Source of the DNA: Atopobium sp. BS2
GTDB lineage: Bacteria > Actinomycetota > Coriobacteriia > Coriobacteriales > Atopobiaceae
Direction of reading: 5' to 3'
NCBI RefSeq assembly: GCF_000565075.1
Contig: NZ_JDFG01000012.1
Coordinates: 1-64,000 of the forward strand
DNA length: 64,000 nt
Below, in pieces: positions 9,190-17,579 of the stretch. The notes beneath the pieces were generated by a model, which was not told the origin of the DNA, searched no databases, and saw only the letters and a list, made by a program, of their open reading frames with translations. The translations under genes were made by a program, and so were the position numbers. Numbering within the stretch: the stretch's first letter is position 1; every line of letters begins with the position of its first letter.

Positions 9190-10034
9190 GCACCATGACT
9201 GAGACACTGCGTACACTTTTTGCACTCGATAAGAATATTGAGGTCTTTGTACAGCATCTGCCTCAGATGGTCATAATTTTTGCGCTGATTTCTTTTGGCG
9301 GTTGGGTGTACGAGACCATTTATTGCTCCGTTGTTGAGGGTGAGTTTACTAAACGCGGCTTTCTTTTTGGTCCTACCTGCCCCATTTATGGCATTGGTGC
9401 GCTTGCGGTTTGGCTGGTACTTGGCCAGATTTCAAATCCATTTGTTGTCTTTTTTATTGGCGGATTTTTGGCCACCGTTATTGAGTACTCGACCGGCCTC
9501 TTTTTGGAGCGTCGCTTTAAAAAGAAGTGGTGGGACTACTCCATGTTTAAGTTCAATTTGCATGGTCGAATTTGTCCCCAGGCCAGCGCGGTGTTTGGCG
9601 CGTTTTCTGTTACCTCAGTTTTTGTGCTCGTTCCAACGATGCTTAATATTTTGATGATTTTCTCCAAGCATACTGTCTCGGTTGTGGCGTTTATTGTGGT
9701 TACGCTTTATTTTTTGGACACAGTTGCGAGCCTTCTTTGGAATGGGCCTACTACCCATCACAAAGTTGAAGCCGCAGCTCAAGATGCATCAATAAAGGTT
9801 GAAGAAGCCGCACAGAATGCTTCGCAGAAAGTAAGCGCCGCGGCACAAAACGCATCGCAGAAAGCAAACGCAGCAGCTCAAAAGGCAAATGCGGCGGCCC
9901 AGAATGCAACTCTTATTGCTACCCAAAAGGCTCAACAGGTTTCGCAAAAAGTCCAGGTAACTAAGCAGAAACTTGACGATACCACGCAAAAAGTCAGAGA
10001 CCGCTTGCCGGGTTCGTTCCCATGGGACAACTAG
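9186..10034 (+). CDS. Multi-pass membrane protein of the 'ABC transporter type IV permease' family with 11-mer repeat tail
   Basis: A 282-residue protein with about five membrane segments in residues 20-180. It shows the family pattern FGGWVYETIYCSV, KRGFLFGPTCPIYGIGA and LHGRICPQ. The biochemical role of this family is not established. The last 90 or so residues are unlike a permease: repeated AAQNASQKV and AAQKAN units at roughly 11-residue spacing, predicted amphipathic helix, resembling group 3 LEA or apolipoprotein-like repeats. The GTG start at 9186 overlaps the HD gene stop; an ATG at 9195 is the alternative. A GGGTTTCTCGGCA word begins 3 bp past the stop. Confidence 0.75.
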   Translation: MSTMTETLRTLFALDKNIEVFVQHLPQMVIIFALISFGGWVYETIYCSVVEGEFTKRGFLFGPTCPIYGIGALAVWLVLGQISNPFVVFFIGGFLATVIEYSTGLFLERRFKKKWWDYSMFKFNLHGRICPQASAVFGAFSVTSVFVLVPTMLNILMIFSKHTVSVVAFIVVTLYFLDTVASLLWNGPTTHHKVEAAAQDASIKVEEAAQNASQKVSAAAQNASQKANAAAQKANAAAQNATLIATQKAQQVSQKVQVTKQKLDDTTQKVRDRLPGSFPWDN

Positions 10035-10093
10035 ACGGGTTTCTCGGCATATTGTAATACCTCAGCAAACGCTGATTTCGAGTTTGGATTTAT

Positions 10094-10810
10094 ATGTACA
10101 CCATTGAAAGTAGAGTTAGATATAGCGAGTGCGATGAGACCGGAAAGCTTTCCCTGGTAGGCGTTATGAACTACCTGCAGGATTGCTCGACGTTCCACTC
10201 AGAAGATATTGGCCGCGGCTTTAAGCAACTGACCAGCGAGGGATACGCATGGGTTCTGGCAACGTGGCAGATTCAAGTTGACCGTCTTCCCCAGTTTGGC
10301 GAGAAGATCTGCGTAGGTACCTGGTCGTATCAGATGAAGGGTCTTCAAGCATCTAGGTCGTTTGTTATTAATGATGCAGACGGCGCAACCATCGTAAAAG
10401 CGGACTCTACCTGGTATTTGATGGATATCAATGAAGGCAAGGCTGCTCGTGTTCCAGAAAGCGAGAACGTCTACATTACTGGCGAGCCTCGCGTAGATTT
10501 GCCACCAACTCCTCGTAAAATTGCACTTGAGGGAAACGCCGTTGATGGTCCAGCTATTCTTGTTTCTCAGCAGCACCTGGATACAAACAAGCACGTTAAT
10601 AATGCTCAGTACGTGCTCATGGCTGTCGACACGCTTGTGGCCCTTGGCTATTCTCACAAGCTGCGCCGCATTGTGGTTCAATACAGAAGTCAGGCACGCT
10701 TGGGCGACACCATTACTCCCCAGGTATACGCCGATGAGACGGGTTTCTCGGTAGTGCTCAAAGATGCCGAGAGTTCCACCGTTTTTGCAACAGTCAGGCT
10801 GGAGGGATAA
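10094..10810 (+). CDS. Acyl-ACP thioesterase
   Basis: A 238-residue double-hotdog protein that releases fatty acids from acyl carrier protein. The family hallmarks are the opening YTIESRVRYSECDETGKLSL, GYAWVLATWQIQVDRLPQFG, and in the second half DTNKHVNNAQYVLMAV, which carries the Asn/His active-site pair. The length fits bacterial FatA/FatB-like enzymes. It runs directly into the NUDIX gene, separated by a single base, so the two are probably cotranscribed. A near-match of the dispersed word (GGGTTTCTCGGTA) lies in its 3' part at 10741. Confidence 0.9.
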   Translation: MYTIESRVRYSECDETGKLSLVGVMNYLQDCSTFHSEDIGRGFKQLTSEGYAWVLATWQIQVDRLPQFGEKICVGTWSYQMKGLQASRSFVINDADGATIVKADSTWYLMDINEGKAARVPESENVYITGEPRVDLPPTPRKIALEGNAVDGPAILVSQQHLDTNKHVNNAQYVLMAVDTLVALGYSHKLRRIVVQYRSQARLGDTITPQVYADETGFSVVLKDAESSTVFATVRLEG

Positions 10811-10811
10811 C

Positions 10812-11243
10812 ATGTCCGAGGCCAAAACAGTCAATGTAGCTGCAGCTATCTTCTATAAAGACAACAAAATTCTTGCCGCTTGTAGAGCTGATGCGGATAA
10901 TGCTGGCTTCTGGGAGTTTCCTGGCGGAAAAGTTGAGGCTGGAGAAACCTCAGAGCAGGCGATGCGTCGAGAAATTCAGGAAGAGCTGCACTGTAGCGTG
11001 CAGGCAGCGTTTTTCTATGACACGGTAGCTTACTCCTACCCCACCTTTGACCTGCATATGGATTGTTATATCTGCACGCTGAGTGAGTCTGAAGAGCCTG
11101 TCGCGGATCCAGAGATTCACTCGGAGCTTCGATGGCTTGCTCAAAACGAGCTGCTTGACGTGCAGTGGCTTCCCGCGGACATTGAGCTCATTAAGCAACT
11201 TGGCACGTTCTGGAACGACATCTTTGCGTCGCAGCACCTGTAG
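10812..11243 (+). CDS. NUDIX hydrolase, MutT-like (8-oxo-dGTP diphosphatase)
   Basis: A 143-residue enzyme that probably hydrolyses oxidised or non-canonical nucleoside triphosphates. The full NUDIX box is visible as GGKVEAGETSEQAM followed by RREIQEEL. The short length, VNVAAAIFYKDNKILAACR opening and EFPGGK motif fit the MutT group best. The ATG at 10812 follows a good ribosome site (GGAGGG) that lies inside the end of the thioesterase gene. The specific substrate cannot be read from sequence. Confidence 0.9.
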   Translation: MSEAKTVNVAAAIFYKDNKILAACRADADNAGFWEFPGGKVEAGETSEQAMRREIQEELHCSVQAAFFYDTVAYSYPTFDLHMDCYICTLSESEEPVADPEIHSELRWLAQNELLDVQWLPADIELIKQLGTFWNDIFASQHL

Positions 11244-11265
11244 GAGCCGCGGACGCGTGAACCAC

Positions 11266-11312
11266 GGGCGCGAGCGCTGCGGGTGCGAGCGCTGCGGGTG
11301 CAGGCGAGCTGC
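11266..11312. repeat. GC-rich 15-bp imperfect tandem repeat
   Basis: Three successive units (GGGCGCGAGCGCTGC, GGGTGCGAGCGCTGC and a longer third copy) lie 22 bp after the NUDIX stop codon. The patch is much richer in GC than the surroundings. It may be decayed coding sequence or slippage-derived. Confidence 0.6.
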
Positions 11313-11443
11313 AAGTGTGGAGAAGCTGTCGTGTGCAGAATACTTTGCAGAGAATGTGGAGTGACAAAAAGAGGGGTTTCTCGCCATGAAATCCTTGGGC
11401 GACGACGGGTATCATCAAAGTATAAGCGTTTGATTGAGGATTG

Positions 11444-11692
11444 ATGGCAAAGAAAGACGACAACCAAGATACCAGGCACAACAGACATGAATTTGGCGAC
11501 GAGGGCCCTGATTTTGACCCAAACGATCCGTCGCAGATGCCTGATGGCTCTCCTTTTCCTGCGGGCTTGCTATTTTTTATAGTTATTATGCTGCTCTCGG
11601 GATTGGGACGTTCTTGTGTCGCAAGCAATCAGACTTCCTCTAGCCCGCTTTTTGGGGACCCCTACAGCGCTTATTCTGATAGCAATTGGTAA
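11444..11692 (+). CDS. Small hypothetical single-pass membrane protein
   Basis: I do not recognise this 82-residue protein. It has a charged N-terminal half (KKDDNQDTRHNRHEFGDEG), one hydrophobic segment (AGLLFFIVIMLLSGLG) and a short Ser-rich tail. The start is probably the ATG at 11444 behind GAGGA, though that spacing is short; a TTG sits immediately before it. It lies between the NUDIX gene and thyA, on the same strand, with a copy of TTCTCGCCA 60 bp upstream. Confidence 0.55.
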   Translation: MAKKDDNQDTRHNRHEFGDEGPDFDPNDPSQMPDGSPFPAGLLFFIVIMLLSGLGRSCVASNQTSSSPLFGDPYSAYSDSNW

Positions 11693-11770
11693 GGTACTTG
11701 GATAAGACTTGCTATATAAGCATCTAGCAGGTATTTATTCCATTTTGAACAGTAATTTGAAGGATTGAAT

Positions 11771-12619
11771 ATGAGCAAAGCAGATCGCATTTTTATTGAT
11801 ATGTGTTCCGACATTATTGAAAACGGCACCACCACCGAGGGCGAGAAGGTCCGTCCTACCTGGGAAGATGGTACCTCTGCATACACAATCAAGAAGTTTG
11901 GCGTCTGCAATCGCTATGATTTGCGTGAGGAGTTTCCTGCGCTGACGCTTCGCCGCACTGCGCTCAAGAGCGCCATGGACGAAGTTCTGTGGATTTATCA
12001 GAAGAAGTCCAATAACGTGAACGACCTCAACTCTCACATCTGGGATTCGTGGGCTGATGAGTCTGGCTCCATTGGCAAAGCTTACGGTTATCAGGTTGGA
12101 CAGGTTTCTCACTATGCTGACGGCGATTATGACCAGATGGATCGCGTGCTCAAGGATCTCAAAGAGAATCCATTCAGCCGTCGAATCATGACCAACTTGT
12201 ACACCTTTGCCGACCTCTCTGAGATGAACCTCTACCCTTGCGCATTCAACGCAATCTATAACGTTACTCAGGAGCCAGGCAAAGACAAGCCAACGCTTAA
12301 CCTGTTGCTTGTTCAGCGTAGTCAGGACATTCTTGCTGCTAACAACTGGAATGTTTGCCAGTACGCAATCCTGTTGATGATGGTTGCGCAGGTCAGCGGC
12401 ATGGAAGCTGGCGAGCTGGTTCACATGATTGCCGACGCTCACATTTACGATCGTCACGTGGATATTGTTAAAGAATTGATTTCTCGCCCAACCTTTGATG
12501 CACCAAAGGTGAGCCTGAACCCTAATGTCACCAACTTCTACAACTTCACTACTGACGACCTCATTGTCGAAGATTATCAGCACGGTCCTCAGGTTAAAAA
12601 CATTCCGATCGCTGTTTAA
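11771..12619 (+). CDS. thyA: Thymidylate synthase
   Basis: Methylates dUMP to dTMP using methylene-tetrahydrofolate and yields dihydrofolate. The 282 residues carry the catalytic Cys in MNLYPCAFNAIYNV, the dUMP-binding QRSQDILAANNWNVCQYA and the C-terminal HIYDRH. The residue after the catalytic PC is Ala-Phe where many ThyA proteins have His, so this belongs to a divergent branch closer to the Bacillus ThyA type. The start at 11771 has GAAGGA at good spacing. It is followed by folA, the enzyme that recycles its dihydrofolate product. Confidence 0.95.
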   Translation: MSKADRIFIDMCSDIIENGTTTEGEKVRPTWEDGTSAYTIKKFGVCNRYDLREEFPALTLRRTALKSAMDEVLWIYQKKSNNVNDLNSHIWDSWADESGSIGKAYGYQVGQVSHYADGDYDQMDRVLKDLKENPFSRRIMTNLYTFADLSEMNLYPCAFNAIYNVTQEPGKDKPTLNLLLVQRSQDILAANNWNVCQYAILLMMVAQVSGMEAGELVHMIADAHIYDRHVDIVKELISRPTFDAPKVSLNPNVTNFYNFTTDDLIVEDYQHGPQVKNIPIAV

Positions 12620-12768
12620 ACGCAGCTGCTGCGGACGCGGTTGACGCAGACGCGGCTAGCGCGGCAGACACGCCCAATCGGACATGACCGGTACAGCCGG
12701 TATGCCCGAGCGGACGCTCAAGCTAAGACCATCATTTCATTTAAGACGATACTTGCCAGGAGAACCAC

Positions 12769-13257
12769 ATGAACGCAATTGTTTCTGTAACACACGATTG
12801 GGGCATCGGATGCGACGGGGACCTTCTCATCCCCAACAAGGCCGACATGAAGCATTTTGTCGAGCATACGCGCGGTTGCACAGTTGTCATGGGCAGAAAG
12901 ACGCTGGAGAGCTTCCCTGGCGGACCGCTTAAAGGTCGCCGCAACATCGTCATCTCTAGAAACGCCGATTACCAGGTCGAAGGCGTTGAGGTTGTGTCGT
13001 CGGCAGAGGAAGCACTTCGTTTAGTTGAGGATGAAGCTCCCGAGAAGGTCTGGCTTATTGGTGGAGCTTCGATTTACCGCACCCTTCTCGACAAGTGCTC
13101 TTACGCGTACGTGACAAAACACGACACCGTAGTTGACGCGGACACATACTTCCCCAACCTGGATGAAGACCCTGCGTGGGAAGTTTGTAACGAGGAAGAC
13201 GGCGGCGTGACTCCGGAAGGCATCGCTTTCAAGTTTGTTACCTACAAGCACGTTTAA
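12769..13257 (+). CDS. folA: Dihydrofolate reductase
   Basis: Reduces dihydrofolate to tetrahydrofolate with NADPH. The 162-residue length is normal. Motifs visible are NAIVSVTHDWGIGCDGDLL at the N terminus, VVMGRKTLESFPGGPLKGR for cofactor binding and VWLIGGASIYRTLLD. The AGGAGA ribosome site precedes the ATG. A GC-rich 150-bp spacer with no clear gene separates it from thyA; coexpression is likely because ThyA consumes methylene-THF and releases dihydrofolate. Confidence 0.95.
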   Translation: MNAIVSVTHDWGIGCDGDLLIPNKADMKHFVEHTRGCTVVMGRKTLESFPGGPLKGRRNIVISRNADYQVEGVEVVSSAEEALRLVEDEAPEKVWLIGGASIYRTLLDKCSYAYVTKHDTVVDADTYFPNLDEDPAWEVCNEEDGGVTPEGIAFKFVTYKHV

Positions 13258-13365
13258 CTGGTGTGCGCGATCTACAAGGCCGTTCAGTCTCTGCGCGTTC
13301 AATCGTATGAATTTCATGTTGATTGGTCGAAACGTTTCATAGACTCTTTGATTTAGTTTTTATCT

Positions 13366-13409
13366 AAGTCCTCTTTTACCTGCATGTATGAGGGGACTTT
13401 TCTTGTTTT
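13366..13409 (+). terminator. Probable terminator after folA
   Basis: An imperfect hairpin (AAGTCCTC at 13366 paired with a GGGGACTT arm ending at 13400) is followed by TTTTCTTGTTTT. It lies about 110 bp downstream of folA and before the AT-rich nuclease-like gene. Confidence 0.55.
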
Positions 13410-13499
13410 GGAAGATTCGAGTTAAAGGGCTGGCAAACAACCGACAGATTGCTGAAAAATCGTGCTGGTATATTCGTTTCTCATTCTAAGGAGGAGCGG

Positions 13500-14543
13500 A
13501 TGGATATTATTTTCTCGCATGAAACTGCACTACAAATCTGCGCACAACTTAAGACACGCAGAAATGATGATGTTCTTTTGCAACGGACAACGAGGGATTT
13601 GCGCGCAACATATTCTGCGTGTTCAGATGAGGTGTATGAAGAAAAACTCCGATTTCTTAAGAAAGAATATGGCATAGTCTTGTCTAAAACCACTCATGAA
13701 ATACTCAGAGACAATTTAAGGACTAGATTTTCTGAAACGCGAGTATCACACCAGTTCAAATGTCTTTTGCCGGCAGGCTCCCTTATTGATCTGGGGCAGA
13801 ATATTTATTGTGTTACGCCTTCCCTAGCTGTTTGCTTACTCTCTAGGAATAAAAGTCCTCTTCATCAGATTGTGCTTGCGAATTTACTGATGGCCAGTTA
13901 TGGTCATCTCCCAAACGGTGAGCTCTGCGAATTTGATACGTCGTTGGTTGCTCCGAACGAAATTGCGTCTCTATTGAATGCGCTTGAACCTTATTCTCCT
14001 GGATTACATGTCACACAAAAGAATATGCGCTTTTTCTTTTCTGATGCAGCCTCTCCCATGGAAGTAAAGATGGCAATTAGATCTGCTCTCCCATATTGTG
14101 AAGGTGGTTTCAATCAAACGCCAATTGCGTTGAATAAATCGTATGTAATAAAAGACCAAATAAACCCAGGGATACCAGCAAAAGAACGAAAGCTTGATTT
14201 GCTGTTCGGGAAGATGTCTAAATCAAATTTGTCTGGATTAAATTTAGTGGCTATCGAATATAACGGTGCGTATCATGATGACTTCTACCAGCAAAGAAAA
14301 GATAATCAAAGAACTAACGAACTGAACTCAGTGAGTATTAAAGAGTACTTTGTAAATGCGGATATCTACAGGAATCAGCTGGCAATGCAAAATATGTTCC
14401 TGAGCATTAAAAAAGACTTGGGAGACAGCAATCTGTACCGGATCAAGCAGACGCTGCGCCAGTATTCTCATGAGCAATTCATTTTGATGAATAAACTTGA
14501 CTCAATATACAGATTTATGAATGAACTAATATATAAAGTTTAA
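13500..14543 (+). CDS. Predicted PD-(D/E)XK nuclease-like protein (DUF559/VSR-like C-terminal domain)
   Basis: A 347-residue protein with no certain family name. The first 170 residues look like a DNA-binding or regulatory region of the AbiEi-antitoxin kind (IIFSHETALQ). The second half carries a nuclease-like pattern: SPMEVKMAIRSALPYCEGG, then D233 in KLDLLFGK, and E253/N255/H259 in VAIEYNGAYHDD, followed by RKDNQRTNEL. This order matches DUF559 and very-short-patch-repair-like endonucleases. A textbook AAGGAGG site fixes the start. The gene is visibly richer in A+T than its neighbours and lacks the dispersed TGGCGAGAA word, suggesting transfer. The function is inferred; a defence role is possible. 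Confidence 0.6.
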   Translation: MDIIFSHETALQICAQLKTRRNDDVLLQRTTRDLRATYSACSDEVYEEKLRFLKKEYGIVLSKTTHEILRDNLRTRFSETRVSHQFKCLLPAGSLIDLGQNIYCVTPSLAVCLLSRNKSPLHQIVLANLLMASYGHLPNGELCEFDTSLVAPNEIASLLNALEPYSPGLHVTQKNMRFFFSDAASPMEVKMAIRSALPYCEGGFNQTPIALNKSYVIKDQINPGIPAKERKLDLLFGKMSKSNLSGLNLVAIEYNGAYHDDFYQQRKDNQRTNELNSVSIKEYFVNADIYRNQLAMQNMFLSIKKDLGDSNLYRIKQTLRQYSHEQFILMNKLDSIYRFMNELIYKV

Positions 14544-14579
14544 CTATCCCTAAATTGCCCTATGTGACAACACAGCAAA

Positions 14580-14634
14580 GTCAGATAATCTGCAAAATTC
14601 GATGTCAATAGCACATCAAATGAAGATATTCTGC
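14580..14634 (-). repeat. 55-bp spacer repeat, copy 2 (inverted)
   Basis: Read on the minus strand this starts GCAGAATATC and ends GCAGATTATCTGAC, matching 37-91 at about 39 of 55 positions without gaps. The ends are conserved and the middle is not. Confidence 0.5.
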
Positions 14635-14774
14635 ACTAAACACGCATTTTTGGAGCAATGTATAGCCTTTTTTGACAGATTATGTGACATAGGTGTGTTT
14701 TGTGAATCTGTAATCGTAGGTCCAATTAAATTTGCCCCTCGGGCGATTAGGTAGAAGGTTTAGAAAGCCAACAA

Positions 14775-14811
14775 AAGAGCCGGTTACCTGGGTTTTAGGT
14801 AACCGGCTCTT
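14775..14811 (-). terminator. Terminator hairpin of adhE (possibly bidirectional)
   Basis: A perfect 14-bp stem (14775-14788 with 14798-14811) closes a 9-nt loop and lies about 80 bp past the adhE stop. Moderately T-rich sequence follows on both strands, so it may end transcription from both directions. Confidence 0.75.
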
Positions 14812-14893
14812 GCTTTGTGCTTTACGCGCTTCGTGGTGGGCGCTCCGGGGTGGATGCGCTACGTAGCGGTTGCGACTGTGACGCACGCGAGAG

Positions 14894-17512
14894 TTAGTCC
14901 TCGTAGAAGCCTGGCTCGCGACCGTAGTAAGCATCCAGGTAGAGCTCGCGGAGCTCGGAAACAAGTGGATAGCGTGGGTTTGCGCCAGTGCACTGGTCAT
15001 CGAATGCCTGCTCGGACATCTCATCAAGGGTATCGAGGAAGTACTTCTCATCTACGCCGTAGTCCTTGATGGTCTCCTTGACGCCGATGTATGCCTTGAG
15101 CTCCTCAATCTTCTTGACGAAGTTCTCAAAGACCTCACGGTCATCCTTGCCGGTAACGCCGCAGAAACGGCCTGCCTCAGCGTAACGTGCGAGGGTGTGT
15201 GGATGATCGTATTGTGGGAAGGTTCCCATCTTTGTTGGACGCTCAGCTGCGTTGTAGCGCATAACGCGAGTAAGGATAACTGCGTTTGCCCAACCGTGTG
15301 GAATGTGGTGGAAAGCGCCCAGTTTGTGAGCCATAGAGTGGTTGATACCGAGGAATGCATTAGCAAATGCAAGACCACCCAGGCAGGAAGCATTTGCCAT
15401 GTGATCGCGTGCCTCAACATCGTTTGGATTGTCATAAGCACGTGGCAAGTACTCAAAGACCAGCTTCATGCCGCGAAGAGCCATGCCATCTGTGTAGTCA
15501 GATGCCATCATAGAGACAAATGCCTCGAGGCAGTGAGTAAGAACGTCGATACCAGAAGCAGAGGTCAGGCCCTTAGGCTGGCTCATCATGTTGTCGGTAT
15601 CAACAATTGCCATGTTAGGCAGCAACTCGTAGTCTGCAAGTGGGTACTTAACGCCGTTGTCAGCATCAGTGATGATGGCAAATGGAGTTACCTCGGAACC
15701 AGTACCAGAAGAAGTTGGAATAGCAACGAAGAATGCCTTGTTGCCCATCTTAGGATAGTTGTAGACACGCTTGCGGATATCCAAGAAGTCCGCTGCCATG
15801 TCCTCAAACTTCTCCTCTGGGTTCTCGTACATGGACCACATAATCTTACCTGCGTCCATAGCAGAACCGCCGCCGATTGCGATGATGCAGTCTGGCTCGA
15901 AGGAGCGAATGCGAGCTACACCCTCAAGAGCGCACTGAAGTGTTGGGTCTGGAGCAACATCCCAGAATGAAGAGTGGACGATGCCCAGGGAATCCAGAGT
16001 CTCCTCGATGGTCTTGGTGAAGCCACTCTTGTATAGGAACTGGTCTGTGACAATGAAGACGCGCTTCTTGTTGTAGACCTCTTTGAGCTCACGGAGAGCA
16101 AGAGGCATGCAGCCCCTCTTGAAGTAGACCTTCTCAGGTACACGAAGCCAAAGCATATTCTCTTGCCTCTCTGCAACAGACTTGTAGTTAAGCAGGTGCT
16201 GTGGGCCAACATTGCCGGAGACGGAGTTGCCGCCCCAGGTGCCGCAGCCAAGGGTTAGGGATGGAGCCATCTTGAAGTTGTAGAGGTCTCCAATACCACC
16301 CTGAGAGGAAGGTGTATTAATCAGGATACGGCAGGTCTTCATTGCCTCCTGATGCTTAGCAATCTTCTCTTTCTCGTTAATGTTGACGTAAAGAGAGCTG
16401 GTGTGACCGTAGCCACCATCAGCAACAAGACGCTCAGCCTTAGCAATAGCCTCGTCAAAAGTCTTTGCACGATACATGCCAAGAACTGGAGAAAGCTTCT
16501 CGTGAGCCATCTCTTCTGAAGGCTCAACAGAGGTTACCTCGCCGATAAGAACCTTGGTCTTCTCTGGAACATCAACACCAGCGGTCTTTGCAATGAAGTG
16601 AGCAGACTTACCAACAATACCTGCGTTAACAGCGCCGTTAACAATGACGGTCTTACGGACAGCGTCAAGCTCTTTGCCCTGGAGGAAGTAGCAGCCGCGA
16701 TCAGCAAACTCCTTCTTAACCTGGTCATATACGCTGTCAAGAACGGTAACGGACTGCTCGGAAGCGCAAATCATACCGTTATCGAACGTCTTGGAGTGGA
16801 TGATGGAGCTAACTGCAAGCTTGATGTCTGCAGTATCGTCGATGATAACAGGAGTGTTACCAGGTCCAACGCCCAGAGCTGGCTTACCAGAAGAGTAAGC
16901 TGCGTTAACCATACCTGGACCACCGGTTGCCAGGATGATGTCAGCATTGCTCATGACTGCTGCAGTCATATCAATGGTAGGAGCTGGTACCCAGTCGATA
17001 ATACCCTTGGGGCAGCCGGCCTTCTCGGCAGCATCGCGAACAATACGAGCGGCAGCAATGGTGCACTCTTTTGCGCGTGGGTGTGGGGAAATGATAATGG
17101 CGTTTCTTGTCTTCAGAGCAAGAAGTGTCTTAAAGATTGCGGTAGAAGTTGGGTTAGTAGTTGGAATAACTGCAGCTACGATACCCATTGGCTCGGCTAC
17201 AACTCGATAACCTGCAGCTGGATCATCCTCTACAACACCACAAGTCTTCATATCCTTGTATTTGTTGTAAATATACTCTGCTGCGTAATGGTTCTTGATA
17301 ACCTTATCTTCCATTACACCCATGCCAGTTTCTTCAACTGCCATGCGAGCAAGAGGGATACGATTTTTCTCAGCCGCAAGAGCAGCTTCATAGAAAATCT
17401 TATCGACCTGCTCTTGAGTGAATGTTGCAAACTCTGCCTGTGCTTCGCGCATCTCTTCGAGGCGCTTGAGCAAAGTATCAACATCCTCAATTTGAGTAGC
17501 CTTCTTTGCCAT
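14894..17512 (-). CDS. adhE: Bifunctional acetaldehyde-CoA / alcohol dehydrogenase
   Basis: Reduces acetyl-CoA to acetaldehyde and then to ethanol, regenerating two NAD per turn in fermentation. The 872 residues have the normal two-part layout. The N-terminal aldehyde dehydrogenase half carries the catalytic Cys in DNGMICASEQSV. The C-terminal iron alcohol dehydrogenase half carries AIGGGSAMDAGK, and metal-binding His residues in NHSMAHKLGAFHHIPHG. AAGGGG precedes the ATG, and a TATAAT box lies upstream at 17546-17551 on the minus strand. It is the ethanol counterpart to AckA in this window. Confidence 0.97.
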   Translation of the reverse strand: MAKKATQIEDVDTLLKRLEEMREAQAEFATFTQEQVDKIFYEAALAAEKNRIPLARMAVEETGMGVMEDKVIKNHYAAEYIYNKYKDMKTCGVVEDDPAAGYRVVAEPMGIVAAVIPTTNPTSTAIFKTLLALKTRNAIIISPHPRAKECTIAAARIVRDAAEKAGCPKGIIDWVPAPTIDMTAAVMSNADIILATGGPGMVNAAYSSGKPALGVGPGNTPVIIDDTADIKLAVSSIIHSKTFDNGMICASEQSVTVLDSVYDQVKKEFADRGCYFLQGKELDAVRKTVIVNGAVNAGIVGKSAHFIAKTAGVDVPEKTKVLIGEVTSVEPSEEMAHEKLSPVLGMYRAKTFDEAIAKAERLVADGGYGHTSSLYVNINEKEKIAKHQEAMKTCRILINTPSSQGGIGDLYNFKMAPSLTLGCGTWGGNSVSGNVGPQHLLNYKSVAERQENMLWLRVPEKVYFKRGCMPLALRELKEVYNKKRVFIVTDQFLYKSGFTKTIEETLDSLGIVHSSFWDVAPDPTLQCALEGVARIRSFEPDCIIAIGGGSAMDAGKIMWSMYENPEEKFEDMAADFLDIRKRVYNYPKMGNKAFFVAIPTSSGTGSEVTPFAIITDADNGVKYPLADYELLPNMAIVDTDNMMSQPKGLTSASGIDVLTHCLEAFVSMMASDYTDGMALRGMKLVFEYLPRAYDNPNDVEARDHMANASCLGGLAFANAFLGINHSMAHKLGAFHHIPHGWANAVILTRVMRYNAAERPTKMGTFPQYDHPHTLARYAEAGRFCGVTGKDDREVFENFVKKIEELKAYIGVKETIKDYGVDEKYFLDTLDEMSEQAFDDQCTGANPRYPLVSELRELYLDAYYGREPGFYED

Positions 17513-17545
17513 AAAATCCCCTTCTATTTAGGAACATTAATTCAA

Positions 17546-17551
17546 ATTATA
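17546..17551 (-). promoter_or_regulatory. Candidate -10 box of adhE
   Basis: TATAAT on the minus strand lies 34 bp before the adhE start codon. A good -35 box at standard spacing is not evident, so an activator or an extended -10 may be involved. Confidence 0.45.
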
Positions 17552-17579
17552 CCAAGGTCTGCTAAACAAATACTTACCG

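Larger units (their letters stand above)
14544..14893. other. Intergenic region with diverged repeat and strong hairpin
   Basis: About 350 bp without a convincing gene between two convergent genes. It contains the second copy of the 55-bp repeat (14580-14634), two direct occurrences of TATGTGACA (near 14570 and 14691) and the perfect 14-bp hairpin at 14775-14811. Confidence 0.6.
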
